From NCBI RefSeq assembly GCF_014397245.1, contig NZ_JACLHY010000007.1, positions 62,001-126,000 on the forward strand: 64,000 bases of DNA, written 5' to 3'. Source of the DNA: Arenibacter arenosicollis (GTDB taxonomy: Bacteria > Bacteroidota > Bacteroidia > Flavobacteriales > Flavobacteriaceae). A model generated the notes under the pieces. The model was given only the letters and a program-made list of their open reading frames with translations. It was not told where the DNA came from and ran no database searches. This document shows positions 17,758 to 27,372 of the stretch, one piece after another. A program made the position numbers and the translations under genes. Each line of letters starts with the position of its first letter. Position 1 is the first letter of the stretch.

Positions 17758-19341
17758 ATGATTACAGGGAAAAACTATATTGGAGTAGATACATCGGCCA
17801 AGAACAGTAGAACTTATTCAACCTTCAATCCAAAATTAAATAAACCTACTGAATGGATTTTCCATGAGGCCTCTAAGGAAGAGGTAAATGCAGCTGTGGA
17901 AAAAGCTGCGGTAGCGTTTGAAACATATCGCACTTTTTCAGACAGAAAAAAAGCAGAATTTTTAAAGGCCATTGCCAGCGAAATTGAATCCTTGGGGGAT
18001 GAATTGATTTCCGTTTATGTACAGGAATCTGGATTACCGGAAGGCAGGGCCAAAGGAGAACGTGGTAGAACCATGGGACAACTTCGCGCCTTTGCCACTT
18101 TATTGGAGGAGGGCTCATGGGTGGAGGCCACCATTGATACCGCTCAGCCGGACAGGGAGCCATTGCCCAAAGTAGACCTAAGAAAAATGTTACTTCCTAT
18201 TGGTCCTATTGTTGTATTTGGTGCCAGCAATTTCCCATTGGCGTTTTCTACCGCCGGGGGAGATACGGCCAGTGCTCTTGCTGCAGGATGTCCCGTAATT
18301 GTAAAAAGTCACCCAATGCATGCAGGCACGGGAGAGTTGGTTGCCTCGGCTATAGCTATAGCAGCTAAAAAGACAGGTATGCCCGATGGCGTATTTTCCA
18401 ATCTAAATAGTAGTGATTTAGAGGTAGGACAGCTATTAACCGTACACCCTAAAGTAAAAGGAATAGGTTTTACAGGAAGTACAAATGGGGGAATGGCCCT
18501 GTATAGATTGGCTTCCCAAAGAAAGGAGCCTATTCCAGTTTTTGCCGAGATGGGCAGTATTAATCCAGTGATAGTACTACCATCTGCCCTTGAACAAAAA
18601 GGGTCCGAATGGGCAACCCAATACGCCGGTTCCATTATGCTGGGAGCAGGACAATTTTGCACCAACCCAGGACTTATTCTAGGTATAAAAGGTCAGGCGC
18701 TGGATAGTTTTGTAGCCACCTTGGGTTCAGAAATAGAAAAGTTGGATCCTACATGTATGTTGCATCCAAACATCTATGAAGGTTACGAAAAAGGAAAAAA
18801 AGAATTGTCTTCACAACCAAAAACCGTGGAGGTAGCTTCGCACAATGGCAATGTAGCTCCTAATTTTGCACAACAGAAGGTTTTAACCGTATCTGCCGAA
18901 GATTTTTTAGCCAACCCTGTTTTACATAGAGAGGTTTTTGGACCATTTTCAATCGTAGTTCAATGTAAGGACAAAGAAGAGTTGATAACAGTGACCCAAG
19001 AATTGGAAGGGCAACTGACAGGAACTATTTTAGGGAAGGAAACTGAAATAAAAACTTATACAGAGGTAGTAAATGCCTTGGTAAATAGGGTAGGTCGTAT
19101 AATATTCAATGGGGTGCCGACTGGAGTGGAAGTTTGTCCGTCCATGATGCACGGAGGCCCATTTCCTTCCACAACGGATAGTAGATTTACTTCAGTTGGA
19201 ACCTCTGCCATTAGGCGATGGGTACGGCCCGTTTCTTTCCAAAGCTGGCCTTCAGAATTATTGCCAGAGGCTTTAAGGAATAATAATCCGTTGGGAATAA
19301 TGAGACTTGTGAACGGAGAACACACCAAACAGAAGATTTAG
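17758..19341 (+). CDS. 2-oxoglutarate semialdehyde (2,5-dioxovalerate) dehydrogenase
   Basis: 527 residues, aldehyde dehydrogenase superfamily. General base E264 in FAEMGSINPV and nucleophile C301 in GAGQFCTNPG; FGASNFPLAFSTAGGDTASALAAGCPVIVKSHP is typical of the ketoglutarate-semialdehyde dehydrogenase branch, as are the length and the lack of a FGGxKxS C-terminal motif. It oxidises 2-oxoglutarate semialdehyde to 2-oxoglutarate, the last step of hydroxyproline breakdown. A small hairpin (CTAAAGT-GTT-ACTTTAG, 17690-17706) lies in the 93-base gap before it. Its stop codon is 4 bases from the epimerase start. Confidence 0.9.
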   Translation: MITGKNYIGVDTSAKNSRTYSTFNPKLNKPTEWIFHEASKEEVNAAVEKAAVAFETYRTFSDRKKAEFLKAIASEIESLGDELISVYVQESGLPEGRAKGERGRTMGQLRAFATLLEEGSWVEATIDTAQPDREPLPKVDLRKMLLPIGPIVVFGASNFPLAFSTAGGDTASALAAGCPVIVKSHPMHAGTGELVASAIAIAAKKTGMPDGVFSNLNSSDLEVGQLLTVHPKVKGIGFTGSTNGGMALYRLASQRKEPIPVFAEMGSINPVIVLPSALEQKGSEWATQYAGSIMLGAGQFCTNPGLILGIKGQALDSFVATLGSEIEKLDPTCMLHPNIYEGYEKGKKELSSQPKTVEVASHNGNVAPNFAQQKVLTVSAEDFLANPVLHREVFGPFSIVVQCKDKEELITVTQELEGQLTGTILGKETEIKTYTEVVNALVNRVGRIIFNGVPTGVEVCPSMMHGGPFPSTTDSRFTSVGTSAIRRWVRPVSFQSWPSELLPEALRNNNPLGIMRLVNGEHTKQKI

Positions 19342-19345
19342 ATTA

Positions 19346-20353
19346 ATGGCCAGAAAGACCTTTTTTTGCGTGGATGCCCATACTTGCGGGAATCCCGTTA
19401 GGGTGGTTGCCGGGGGAGGACCAAATTTATTGGGCAATAACATGAGTGAAAAGCGCCAGCATTTCCTTAAAGAGTTTGATTGGATTCGGAAAGGATTAAT
19501 GTTTGAGCCTCGAGGTCACGATATGATGAGTGGAAGTATTTTTTACCCGCCTTCCAATCCCGAAAACGATTTTGGTATTTTATTCATAGAAACCAGTGGT
19601 TGCCTTCCCATGTGCGGACACGGTACTATTGGAGCCATAACCATTGGTATAGAGGAAGGTTTACTCTCTCCCAAGGAGCCCGGTAGAATAAGTATGGAAA
19701 CCCCGGCGGGTTTGGTAAACATCCAATACCAGCAAACTGGAAAAAAAGTAGATTGGGTAAAATTGACCAATGTGAAGTCTTATTTAGCTTCCTCGGAACT
19801 CACTATTAACTGTTCTGTTTTGGGTGAACTAATTTTCGATGTTTCCTATGGGGGCAACTACTATGCAATCTTTGACCCCCAAAAAAATTTCAAGGGAATC
19901 CAAGAATATTCTGCGAGTAATTTGATTCAGTATAGTCAAGAAATAAGAGAAAAAATCAATCTAAAATATCCTGACCACTTTATCCATCCAGAGAACACTA
20001 CCATAAACGGTGTTAGCCATATCCTTTGGACAGGCAACACTATATCACCAGAGGCCACAGCAAGGAATGCTGTTTTCTATGGTGACAAAGCTATAGACAG
20101 ATCGCCCTGTGGTACTGGCACTTCAGCACGCATGGCACAATGGCACGCCAAAGGAAAATTAAAAGTGGGGGATGATTTTATTCACGAAAGTTTTATTGGG
20201 TCCCAGTTTATTGGCAAAGTGGAGGAGGAAACTACGCTATCCGGATTAAAGGCCATTGTTCCAAGTATTAAGGGATGGGCCCAAGTTTACGGATACAATA
20301 ACATTATTATTGACGATGATGATCCTTATGCACACGGATTTCAAGTAATATAG
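19346..20353 (+). CDS. 4-hydroxyproline 2-epimerase (proline racemase family)
   Basis: 335 residues. Converts trans-4-hydroxy-L-proline to cis-4-hydroxy-D-proline by a two-base mechanism. Both catalytic cysteines are present: C90 in LPMCGHGTIGA and C255 in SPCGTGTSARMA. A Cys at the second position separates racemase/epimerase members from the trans-3-hydroxyproline dehydratases, which have Thr there. Other family motifs: FFCVDAHTCGNPVRVV near the N-terminus and EPRGHDMMSG at about residue 54. The gene neighbourhood supports hydroxyproline rather than proline as substrate. One base separates its stop from the next ATG. Confidence 0.92.
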   Translation: MARKTFFCVDAHTCGNPVRVVAGGGPNLLGNNMSEKRQHFLKEFDWIRKGLMFEPRGHDMMSGSIFYPPSNPENDFGILFIETSGCLPMCGHGTIGAITIGIEEGLLSPKEPGRISMETPAGLVNIQYQQTGKKVDWVKLTNVKSYLASSELTINCSVLGELIFDVSYGGNYYAIFDPQKNFKGIQEYSASNLIQYSQEIREKINLKYPDHFIHPENTTINGVSHILWTGNTISPEATARNAVFYGDKAIDRSPCGTGTSARMAQWHAKGKLKVGDDFIHESFIGSQFIGKVEEETTLSGLKAIVPSIKGWAQVYGYNNIIIDDDDPYAHGFQVI

Positions 20354-20354
20354 A

Positions 20355-21605
20355 ATGGGAAAAAACGTATTGATTATTGGCGGGGGAATAGTAGGACTCT
20401 GTTCGGCCTACTTTTTACATAAAGAGGGTCATCAGGTTACCATATTGGACAAATCGGATATTACATCCGGAGCCTCTTTTGTCAACGCCGGGTATATTAC
20501 TCCTAGTCATATAATTCCCCTGGCCTCCCCAGGAATGATTGTCAAAGGAATTAAATGGATGTTCAGTCCAACCAGTCCATTTTATATGAAACCACGATGG
20601 GATATGGACTTTTTTAGGTGGTCATGGTATTTTCACAAATCATCCACCAAGGAAAAAGTGGCCCACGCTATTCCCTTGATCAAGGAAATAAACCTAATGA
20701 GCAGGGAACTTTTCGCAGCTATTAAAAATACTGGGGATTTAGGGGATTTTCAACTGGAAAGAAAGGGCTTGTTAATGTTGTACAAGACCGAGGAGGAAGG
20801 GGAGCATGAATTGGAGGTTGCTGAAAAGGCTTCCTTTTTAGGAATGGAAGTTAGCTCCTTGGACAAGAAAGCATTGAACAAATTACAGCCCAACCTTACC
20901 ATGGACGTTAAAGGGGCTGTTCATTATGAGTGCGACGGACATACCACACCAACAGAGTTCATGGAAAAAATGTTGGATTATCTAAAACGCAACGGTGTAA
21001 TCATCAAAACCAATGAGGAGGTCACGGATATAGTGACAGATAATGGCCGAATAACCAAAGTAATTTCAGAAAAGACAGAGTATTCACCTGAAGAAATTGT
21101 TTTGGCGGCCGGCTCTTGGAGTGAAAAATTATCCAAGAAAATGAAGCTAAAACTTCCCATTCAAGCAGGTAAAGGATATAGTATAAACGTTCCGCGCCCA
21201 ACAGGGATTACCATTCCTGCCATTTTAATGGAAGCCAAAGTAGCCGTGACCCCTATGAAGCAGTTTACCCGCTTTGCAGGAACCATGGAATTTTCCGGAA
21301 TCAACGATATCATTAATAAAGAGCGAGTGGAAGCTATAGCCAAAGCGGTCAAGGAGTTTTATCCAGAAATAGAAATCAATACCGAGGAAATAGCCAAAGC
21401 AAAAAGTGGTCTACGCCCAGTTTCTCCGGATGGCTTACCCTATATTGGAAAAAGTAGCACCCTAGAAAATTTAACCATTGCCACAGGACACGCTATGATG
21501 GGCTGGAGCCTTGGACCGGTTACGGGACAATTGGTCTCGGAAATAATTTCTGACAAGAAAACTTCTATGGACATAATCGGCTTTTCGCCAAATAGAAAGT
21601 TCTAA
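20355..21605 (+). CDS. FAD-dependent D-amino acid dehydrogenase (probable D-hydroxyproline dehydrogenase)
   Basis: 416 residues of the DadA/DAO family. FAD-binding dinucleotide fold at the N-terminus (VLIIGGGIVGLCSAYFLHKEGHQV), GASFVNAGYITPSHIIPLASPG near residue 38, and the C-terminal GLRPVSPDGLPYIG and ATGHAMMGWSLGPVTGQLV, typical of DadA-like dehydrogenases. It would oxidise cis-4-hydroxy-D-proline to pyrroline-4-hydroxy-2-carboxylate, joining the epimerase and the deaminase of the same operon, probably membrane-associated and feeding the respiratory chain. Last gene of the operon, followed by a large hairpin. Confidence 0.88.
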   Translation: MGKNVLIIGGGIVGLCSAYFLHKEGHQVTILDKSDITSGASFVNAGYITPSHIIPLASPGMIVKGIKWMFSPTSPFYMKPRWDMDFFRWSWYFHKSSTKEKVAHAIPLIKEINLMSRELFAAIKNTGDLGDFQLERKGLLMLYKTEEEGEHELEVAEKASFLGMEVSSLDKKALNKLQPNLTMDVKGAVHYECDGHTTPTEFMEKMLDYLKRNGVIIKTNEEVTDIVTDNGRITKVISEKTEYSPEEIVLAAGSWSEKLSKKMKLKLPIQAGKGYSINVPRPTGITIPAILMEAKVAVTPMKQFTRFAGTMEFSGINDIINKERVEAIAKAVKEFYPEIEINTEEIAKAKSGLRPVSPDGLPYIGKSSTLENLTIATGHAMMGWSLGPVTGQLVSEIISDKKTSMDIIGFSPNRKF

Positions 21606-21680
21606 AATTTAAAATTAGTTCTTAAGGTCTATGTATAATGAATCCTCCACTATATCTCACTCCCCATTAATCCATTGAAA

Positions 21681-21713
21681 GTTAACCAGAAATGCATTAC
21701 ATTTCTGGTTAAC
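21681..21713 (+). terminator. Long perfect hairpin after the hydroxyproline operon
   Basis: The arms 21681-21694 and 21700-21713 (GTTAACCAGAAATG and its complement) form a perfect 14-bp stem with a 5-base loop, 75 bases past the last stop codon. It lacks a clear T-tract on either strand, so it may end transcription weakly, protect the mRNA 3' end, or be a protein-binding palindrome. Confidence 0.55.
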
Positions 21714-21783
21714 TATTATGCATGCCTAAGCCAGTAATTTATAATGAACTATCCTTTTTTTTTATAAAAAGAGGTTGCGTTGA

Positions 21784-22953
21784 TTAGTGATCATGACCAC
21801 CGGTCTCGCCTACCAAATTAAAACCTCCCTTAACAATTACCTGATCGGTATCCTTCAATCCACCCAAATCCGTAATGGCAATATATCCATTAAAGCTATC
21901 TCCGGTCTTAACTGTTCTTGGTTCAAAAATTTTTCCGTCGCTTTCTTCCGAAACCAAGGATAAAACATACTGATTGTTATCCAGGGTAACAACGCTCTCA
22001 CTGGGCAAAGCATTAATATTCCTATTCTCGGTAATAATAGCAGCTTCTACGAACATTCCTACAGCAAAATTGTGGTTTTCATCATCATGCAAATGACCGT
22101 GCACCTTAACCGTTCTGCTTTCGGCATCAATGGAGGTACCTACCAAATACACCTCCGCTTCGTAATATTCCTCAGAGGCCTCCGAAATCCTAAAACGTAT
22201 TTTTTGATCCTTTTTTATTTTCATTATATCCTTTTCAAACACGGATAATTCCAAATGAATATGGTCCGTATTTATTATCTCCATAATTTCATCCGAAGGG
22301 GAAACATACATGCCTTTACTAACATTAACTTGTGTAATACTGCCATCTATGGGCGCAAAAATGGTTGTTTCCGAAACCAGTATTCCCTTTTCTACATTTT
22401 CTGGAGAGATATTTAACATTTTAAGTTTTTGTCGCAAACCATTATACCTGGCAAGATTACGCTTGTATTCGCTCTCTGCTTTTAAAAAATTCTTTTGAGA
22501 GGTTATTTGCTCCGCTACCAAACTTTTTTGTCGCTCAAATTCGGATTTAAGAAAATTAAGCTGTTCAAAACTTTCCAGATACTCTTGTTGAATTTGAACA
22601 AATTCGGGATTTTCCAAGCTAAGCAAGGGTTGCCCTTTTTTTACTTTATTCCCAATCAAAAGGGGAGTTCTTTTTATATAGCCTCCAGAAAAGGCGCTAA
22701 CTATTGCCTTGTTTTGAGGTGGAACATCAATGGTTCCCGCAACCTCCACCACTACAGGGAAATTTTGTTGACTAAGCATGCCCAATTCCATGTTCTCGCC
22801 TTCAAATTGTGCCTTTGTAACAGTTATAGTGTTTGCCTTAATTGTACTCTCCGCAGCACTCTCAACGGTATTATTTTTATTGCTTGAATCTCCGCAGCCC
22901 AAAACATTGAACAAAAGGATTGATATAAGGGGGATATATAGTATACGTGACAT
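21784..22953 (-). CDS. RND efflux periplasmic adaptor (CusB/CzcB-like lipoprotein)
   Basis: 389 residues. N-terminal lipoprotein signal ILLFNVLGCGDSS with the lipid Cys at residue 20. Membrane-fusion-protein layout: barrel-sandwich half (PPQNKAIVSAFSGGYIKRTPLLIGNKVKKGQPLLSLENPE near 77-115), a coiled-coil hairpin (about 118-175), second lipoyl half (IFAPIDGSITQVNVSKGMYVSPSDEIMEI), beta-barrel and a membrane-proximal domain. Ends in GGHDH, a possible metal-binding tail. It bridges the inner-membrane pump and the outer-membrane channel. Starts 11 bases after the CusA-type gene, so same operon. Confidence 0.9.
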   Translation of the reverse strand: MSRILYIPLISILLFNVLGCGDSSNKNNTVESAAESTIKANTITVTKAQFEGENMELGMLSQQNFPVVVEVAGTIDVPPQNKAIVSAFSGGYIKRTPLLIGNKVKKGQPLLSLENPEFVQIQQEYLESFEQLNFLKSEFERQKSLVAEQITSQKNFLKAESEYKRNLARYNGLRQKLKMLNISPENVEKGILVSETTIFAPIDGSITQVNVSKGMYVSPSDEIMEIINTDHIHLELSVFEKDIMKIKKDQKIRFRISEASEEYYEAEVYLVGTSIDAESRTVKVHGHLHDDENHNFAVGMFVEAAIITENRNINALPSESVVTLDNNQYVLSLVSEESDGKIFEPRTVKTGDSFNGYIAITDLGGLKDTDQVIVKGGFNLVGETGGHDH

Positions 22954-22963
22954 ATTTTTTGTT

Positions 22964-25900
22964 TTATAGGTTTATGTAATTAATTGCAATGACCGTTTGA
23001 TTATAGGCATTTAGATTCTCCAAATAGGTAAGGGTAATATGGTAGCCGTTTTCCATACTTTGTATATATTGAAAAAAGTCTATTTCCCCGCTCTGATAAC
23101 TTAGTGTCGCCGTTTTTATAATTTCGTCGGCTAGTCCCTGACCTTCGGTTTCATAATAAGCCAACACCTCTTGATACTTTTTCAGCAGGCCCATAAGCGA
23201 TTCGTATTTGGCCCTTAGTTGTATTCGATAATCCTGTGCTTCGGCCTGGGAAATATCCTTGGCTATCTTGGCCGCCTTTATTTTAGAAGCATTTCCACTA
23301 AAAAATAAAGGAATTTTAATCCCCAATTGAAAACCTTGAAGGTTTTCACCCAAAGTGGAATTGGTGCCCTGGAAATAATTAAAGTTCAAATCTGGCAGTA
23401 AATGCTGTTGCTCAAGGTTACTTTTGGCATCGAACATTTTTATTCTGTTTTTAAAATATGACATACCAACATTTTCCTCAATATCAATATCCATTAATCT
23501 AAGTTTTTCCATTGGCAGGGTTTTAACCAGTAATGTAGAATCTGGCTGCACCGTCTTAATTAGTTGCTGATAGGCCAGGTTGGCATCTTCAATGGCTTTT
23601 GTATATAGTATCTGAAGCTCCCTTTGCTTGGCCTGGGCCGTTATTTTTTCCAAATAATTACTTTCACCCAGTTCAAACCTTCGTTGTGCAGAATAGGAAA
23701 ACCTCTCATACAACTCATTCAATTCACTATAGGTCTTTTCCTTTTGCCTGGCATATTGTAGCTCATGATAATTGGATGCCAATTCCTGTTCGAGCATTTG
23801 CTTCTTTAGCTCAAAGTTGCTGTTTTCTATAAGATAATTGGCCTTATTAACACCTTTTCCTGCAAAATATACAGTTGGAAAAAGGAAATTCTGCTGTACT
23901 CCGAACACCTCCAAAGGTTTGTCATTAAAAGCTATATTATTTTGATCGTAATGATAATAGACCTCTGTCTTATCAAAATTAAATGCACTCCCGATCAACA
24001 CCTTGGATTCATCCACTTTTAAGCTCGATGCTTTTAGTCCAGAATTACCCTTAAGAGCCATAGTCCGTAATTCGTCAAAATTAAGTCCATCTTCCTGTGC
24101 CTGAACCGAAGTGGCACAGACCGTAAACAGCACTACGAAACCTAGAATCTTTGAACTGCTTTTGGATTTTACCTCTTTTGGCTTATCTTTTGAATGAAAA
24201 ATAGAGTAGAGGATGGGCAGAACTACCAACGTCAATATGGTGGCTGTAATAAGCCCTCCAATAACCACGGTAGCAAGCGGTCTTTGCACCTCTGCCCCCA
24301 CATTGGTGGAAATTGCCATTGGAAGGAAACCAAGTGCGGCAGCAGATGCAGTAAGCAAAACCGCTCTCAACCTATCCTTGGAACCTTGGATAATTAACTC
24401 ATCTGAATCTTCCATTCCCTGATGTTTTAGTTCTTTAAAATGTTCTAACAATACAATCCCATTAAGGACAGCAATACCGAAAAGGGCAATAAAGCCAACT
24501 CCTGCGGAAATACTAAATGGCATGTCCCGGGCAAACAGAAGGAGAATACCACCTACGGCAGCGAGTGGAATTGCAGAGTAAATAATAAGCGCCTCCCTAA
24601 TAGAATTAAATGCAAAATAGAGCATAATTAAAATAAGGATCAACGCCACTGGGACGGCGATTTTTAATCGGTCCTTGGCACTTTGTAAATTTTCGAACTG
24701 CCCCCCGTAGGTAACAGTGTAACCCGTAGGTAGTTTTACATTTGTTTCAATGAGCTTTTGAACGTCATCAACTACCGATTGAAGATCTCTGTTCCGTACA
24801 TTGATGCCCACTACAATCCTGCGTTTGGTATCATCCCTCGAGATTTTTGCCGCCCCGGTAGTGTAGGATATTTGGGCCAACTCCCCCAAAGGAATTTTAC
24901 CCGAAGCAGGGGTGTCTACATACAAATTTTTTAAATTAGTGATGTCTTGCCTACTTTTTAGATCCAACCTTAGGGTGAGGTCAAATCGCTTTTCCCCTTC
25001 AAATACACTCCCTAAGCTGGTCCCTGCAAACCCCATGGAAATAAGGTTATTCAGGTCGGCAATGTTTAGACCATATCTTGCAATCTTTGCCCTGTCAAAT
25101 TTAACGTTCATTTGCGGAAGGCCTGCAATTTTCTCAACCGTTATATCCGCAGCACCATCTACATTCTTGATCAAGTTTCTTATTTCATTTCCCTTTTTAT
25201 TTAGGATTTCCAAGTCGTCACCGAAAACTTTAATGGCAATATCAGCACGGACCCCAGTAATAAGCTCATTGAAGCGCATTTCAATGGGCTGGGTAAATTC
25301 CACCTCCATCCCTGGGATTACCGACAAGGCTTCCTTAAATTTATCGGCCAGTTCATCCTTGCTTTCGGCCGAAACCCATTCTTTTTTAGATTTTAGGATA
25401 ATGATAACGTCACTCTCTTCCATAGACATAGGGTCCGTGGGCACTTCAGCGGCACCTATCCTGGTAACTACCTGTTTAACCTCTGGAAAATTATCCAATA
25501 AAATCCTTTCAATCCTTGTGGTTATTTCAACAGTTTTACTCAATGATGTACCTGTTTTAAGAACGGGTTGTATAACAAAATCCCCTTCATCCAAAGTAGG
25601 AACAAATTCCCCTCCCATTGTTGTAAACAAATAAATGGAACTACCCAAAAGCAAGATGGCAATGGCTAAAACCAATTTTTTCATTTTCAATGCCCATCGA
25701 ATAATAGGATCATAGGATCTACTAAGAAAATCCATTAGCCGAACCGAAATATTCTTTGGGGATAGGGTAGAGGGTCTAATAAAAAGGGACGCTGCCACCG
25801 GAACATAGGTAAAACATAATATCATGGCCCCAATCAAAGCAAAACTAAAGGTAAGTGCCATGGGCTTGAACATTTTACCCTCAACACCACTAAGAGATAA

Positions 25901-27301
25901 AATCGGGATAAATACGATTAGGATAATTAACTGACCAAAGATGGCCGAGTTCATCATTTTTGAAGCTCCATTAAAGGTGATTTCATCTTTTAGTACTTGT
26001 TGTTCTTTCACCCCCAGTAATTGCAATGGCGCTCTTTTGGCAGTTATTTGAAAGGCAATATATTCCACTATTATAACGGCTCCATCGATTATTATACCAA
26101 AATCTATAGCCCCTAAACTCATTAGGTTCGCATCTACTCCGAAAATATACATTAAGGATAGGGCAAATAATAAACAAAGTGGAATTACCGAAGCCACTAC
26201 CAAACCCGAACGAAGATTTCCAAGTAGCAAGACCACCACAAAAATAACGATCAAACAGCCTAAAATCAGGTTCTCTGCAACGGTAAAAGTTGTTTTGGCA
26301 ATAAGCTCGCTGCGTTCCAAAAATCCATTGATAAAAACACCCTCGGGCAAGGTTTTGGAAATGGCATCTACACGTTCATGGATGGCCTCAATAACTTTTT
26401 TGGAATTGGCATCCTTTAACATCATTACTTGGCCTAGAACTTTTTCTCCTTCTCCATTCCCTGTTATGGCGCCAAAACGGGTTGCACTGCCAAAGTCCAC
26501 CTTGGCCACATCCTTAATATATATAGGAAGGTTGTTTGTTGTTTTAACCACGATGTTTTCAATATCCTGAAGTGAAGTAACAAGTCCTTCTCCCCGAATA
26601 AAATACGCCTGATTTACCTTTTCAATATAACCACCGCCCGAAACGCTGTTGTTCTTTTCCAAAGCAGTAAAAATATCGGCAGTGGTAATATTCATAGCAT
26701 GTAGCTTTTGAGTATTTATGGCCACCTCATATTGCTTTAAATAGCCCCCCCAAGTATTTACCTCTACCACACCCGGGATTCCGGAAAGCTGTCTTTTTAC
26801 CACCCAGTCCTGAATGGTACGCAGGTCCATAGCAGAGTATTTATCCTTATATCCTGGTTTTGTATCCAGAATATATTGATAAATTTCTCCTAGACCCGTT
26901 GTAATTGGCCCCATTTTAGGGGTGCCAAACCCTTCCGGGATTTTCTCGGAAGCGGATATTAATTTTTCGGCGATTAACTGTCTTGGCAAATAGGTTCCCA
27001 TTTTGTCTTCAAAAACAATGGTAACTACGGACAGGCCAAATTTTGATACCGAGCGTATTTCAACTACCCCGGGTAAATTGGCCATTTCAAGCTCAACGGG
27101 GTAAGTTATAAATTGCTCCATATCCTGAGTAGACAAATTTTGCGAAGTGGTAATTACCTGAACTTGATTATTGGTAACGTCCGGAACAGCACCGATAGGT
27201 ATTTGGGTTAAGGAAAATAGTCCAAAACCTATAATAAATAGAGTGAACAAAAGAACAATTAATTTATTCTTTACACTGAATTGTATAATATTGGATAACA
27301 T
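22964..27301 (-). CDS. CusA/CzcA-type heavy-metal RND pump fused to a TolC-like outer-membrane channel
   Basis: 1445 residues. Residues 1 to about 1035 are a full HME-RND transporter: TM1 at 11-30, QVITTSQNLSTQDMEQFITYPVE, a TM4 motif GAIDFGIIIDGAVIIVEY with the proton-relay Asp, and GVGFIALFGIAVLNGIVLLEHFKEL. A short linker is followed by a hydrophobic segment ending VCATSVQAQ (about 1047-1067) that looks like an old signal peptide, then a TolC/CzcC-like outer-membrane efflux domain to the end, with two copies of the coiled-coil repeat. The periplasmic domain lacks the Met-rich pattern I expect for copper/silver pumps, so the metal could be Co/Zn/Cd or Cu. Pumps of this fused type are known in Bacteroidetes. 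Confidence 0.9.
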   Translation of the reverse strand: MLSNIIQFSVKNKLIVLLFTLFIIGFGLFSLTQIPIGAVPDVTNNQVQVITTSQNLSTQDMEQFITYPVELEMANLPGVVEIRSVSKFGLSVVTIVFEDKMGTYLPRQLIAEKLISASEKIPEGFGTPKMGPITTGLGEIYQYILDTKPGYKDKYSAMDLRTIQDWVVKRQLSGIPGVVEVNTWGGYLKQYEVAINTQKLHAMNITTADIFTALEKNNSVSGGGYIEKVNQAYFIRGEGLVTSLQDIENIVVKTTNNLPIYIKDVAKVDFGSATRFGAITGNGEGEKVLGQVMMLKDANSKKVIEAIHERVDAISKTLPEGVFINGFLERSELIAKTTFTVAENLILGCLIVIFVVVLLLGNLRSGLVVASVIPLCLLFALSLMYIFGVDANLMSLGAIDFGIIIDGAVIIVEYIAFQITAKRAPLQLLGVKEQQVLKDEITFNGASKMMNSAIFGQLIILIVFIPILSLSGVEGKMFKPMALTFSFALIGAMILCFTYVPVAASLFIRPSTLSPKNISVRLMDFLSRSYDPIIRWALKMKKLVLAIAILLLGSSIYLFTTMGGEFVPTLDEGDFVIQPVLKTGTSLSKTVEITTRIERILLDNFPEVKQVVTRIGAAEVPTDPMSMEESDVIIILKSKKEWVSAESKDELADKFKEALSVIPGMEVEFTQPIEMRFNELITGVRADIAIKVFGDDLEILNKKGNEIRNLIKNVDGAADITVEKIAGLPQMNVKFDRAKIARYGLNIADLNNLISMGFAGTSLGSVFEGEKRFDLTLRLDLKSRQDITNLKNLYVDTPASGKIPLGELAQISYTTGAAKISRDDTKRRIVVGINVRNRDLQSVVDDVQKLIETNVKLPTGYTVTYGGQFENLQSAKDRLKIAVPVALILILIMLYFAFNSIREALIIYSAIPLAAVGGILLLFARDMPFSISAGVGFIALFGIAVLNGIVLLEHFKELKHQGMEDSDELIIQGSKDRLRAVLLTASAAALGFLPMAISTNVGAEVQRPLATVVIGGLITATILTLVVLPILYSIFHSKDKPKEVKSKSSSKILGFVVLFTVCATSVQAQEDGLNFDELRTMALKGNSGLKASSLKVDESKVLIGSAFNFDKTEVYYHYDQNNIAFNDKPLEVFGVQQNFLFPTVYFAGKGVNKANYLIENSNFELKKQMLEQELASNYHELQYARQKEKTYSELNELYERFSYSAQRRFELGESNYLEKITAQAKQRELQILYTKAIEDANLAYQQLIKTVQPDSTLLVKTLPMEKLRLMDIDIEENVGMSYFKNRIKMFDAKSNLEQQHLLPDLNFNYFQGTNSTLGENLQGFQLGIKIPLFFSGNASKIKAAKIAKDISQAEAQDYRIQLRAKYESLMGLLKKYQEVLAYYETEGQGLADEIIKTATLSYQSGEIDFFQYIQSMENGYHITLTYLENLNAYNQTVIAINYINL

Positions 27302-27372
27302 AATTCATAGATAAAAAGATTGCAAGCTATAGTAAAACAGCTTGTTAAATAATGATTTGTATCAGTAATGAA

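Noticed and set aside
24912-25634. 240-residue plus-strand open frame inside the RND pump gene
   Set aside because: It is the antisense of a strongly conserved transporter; composition is Ser/Leu-rich as expected for a shadow frame.
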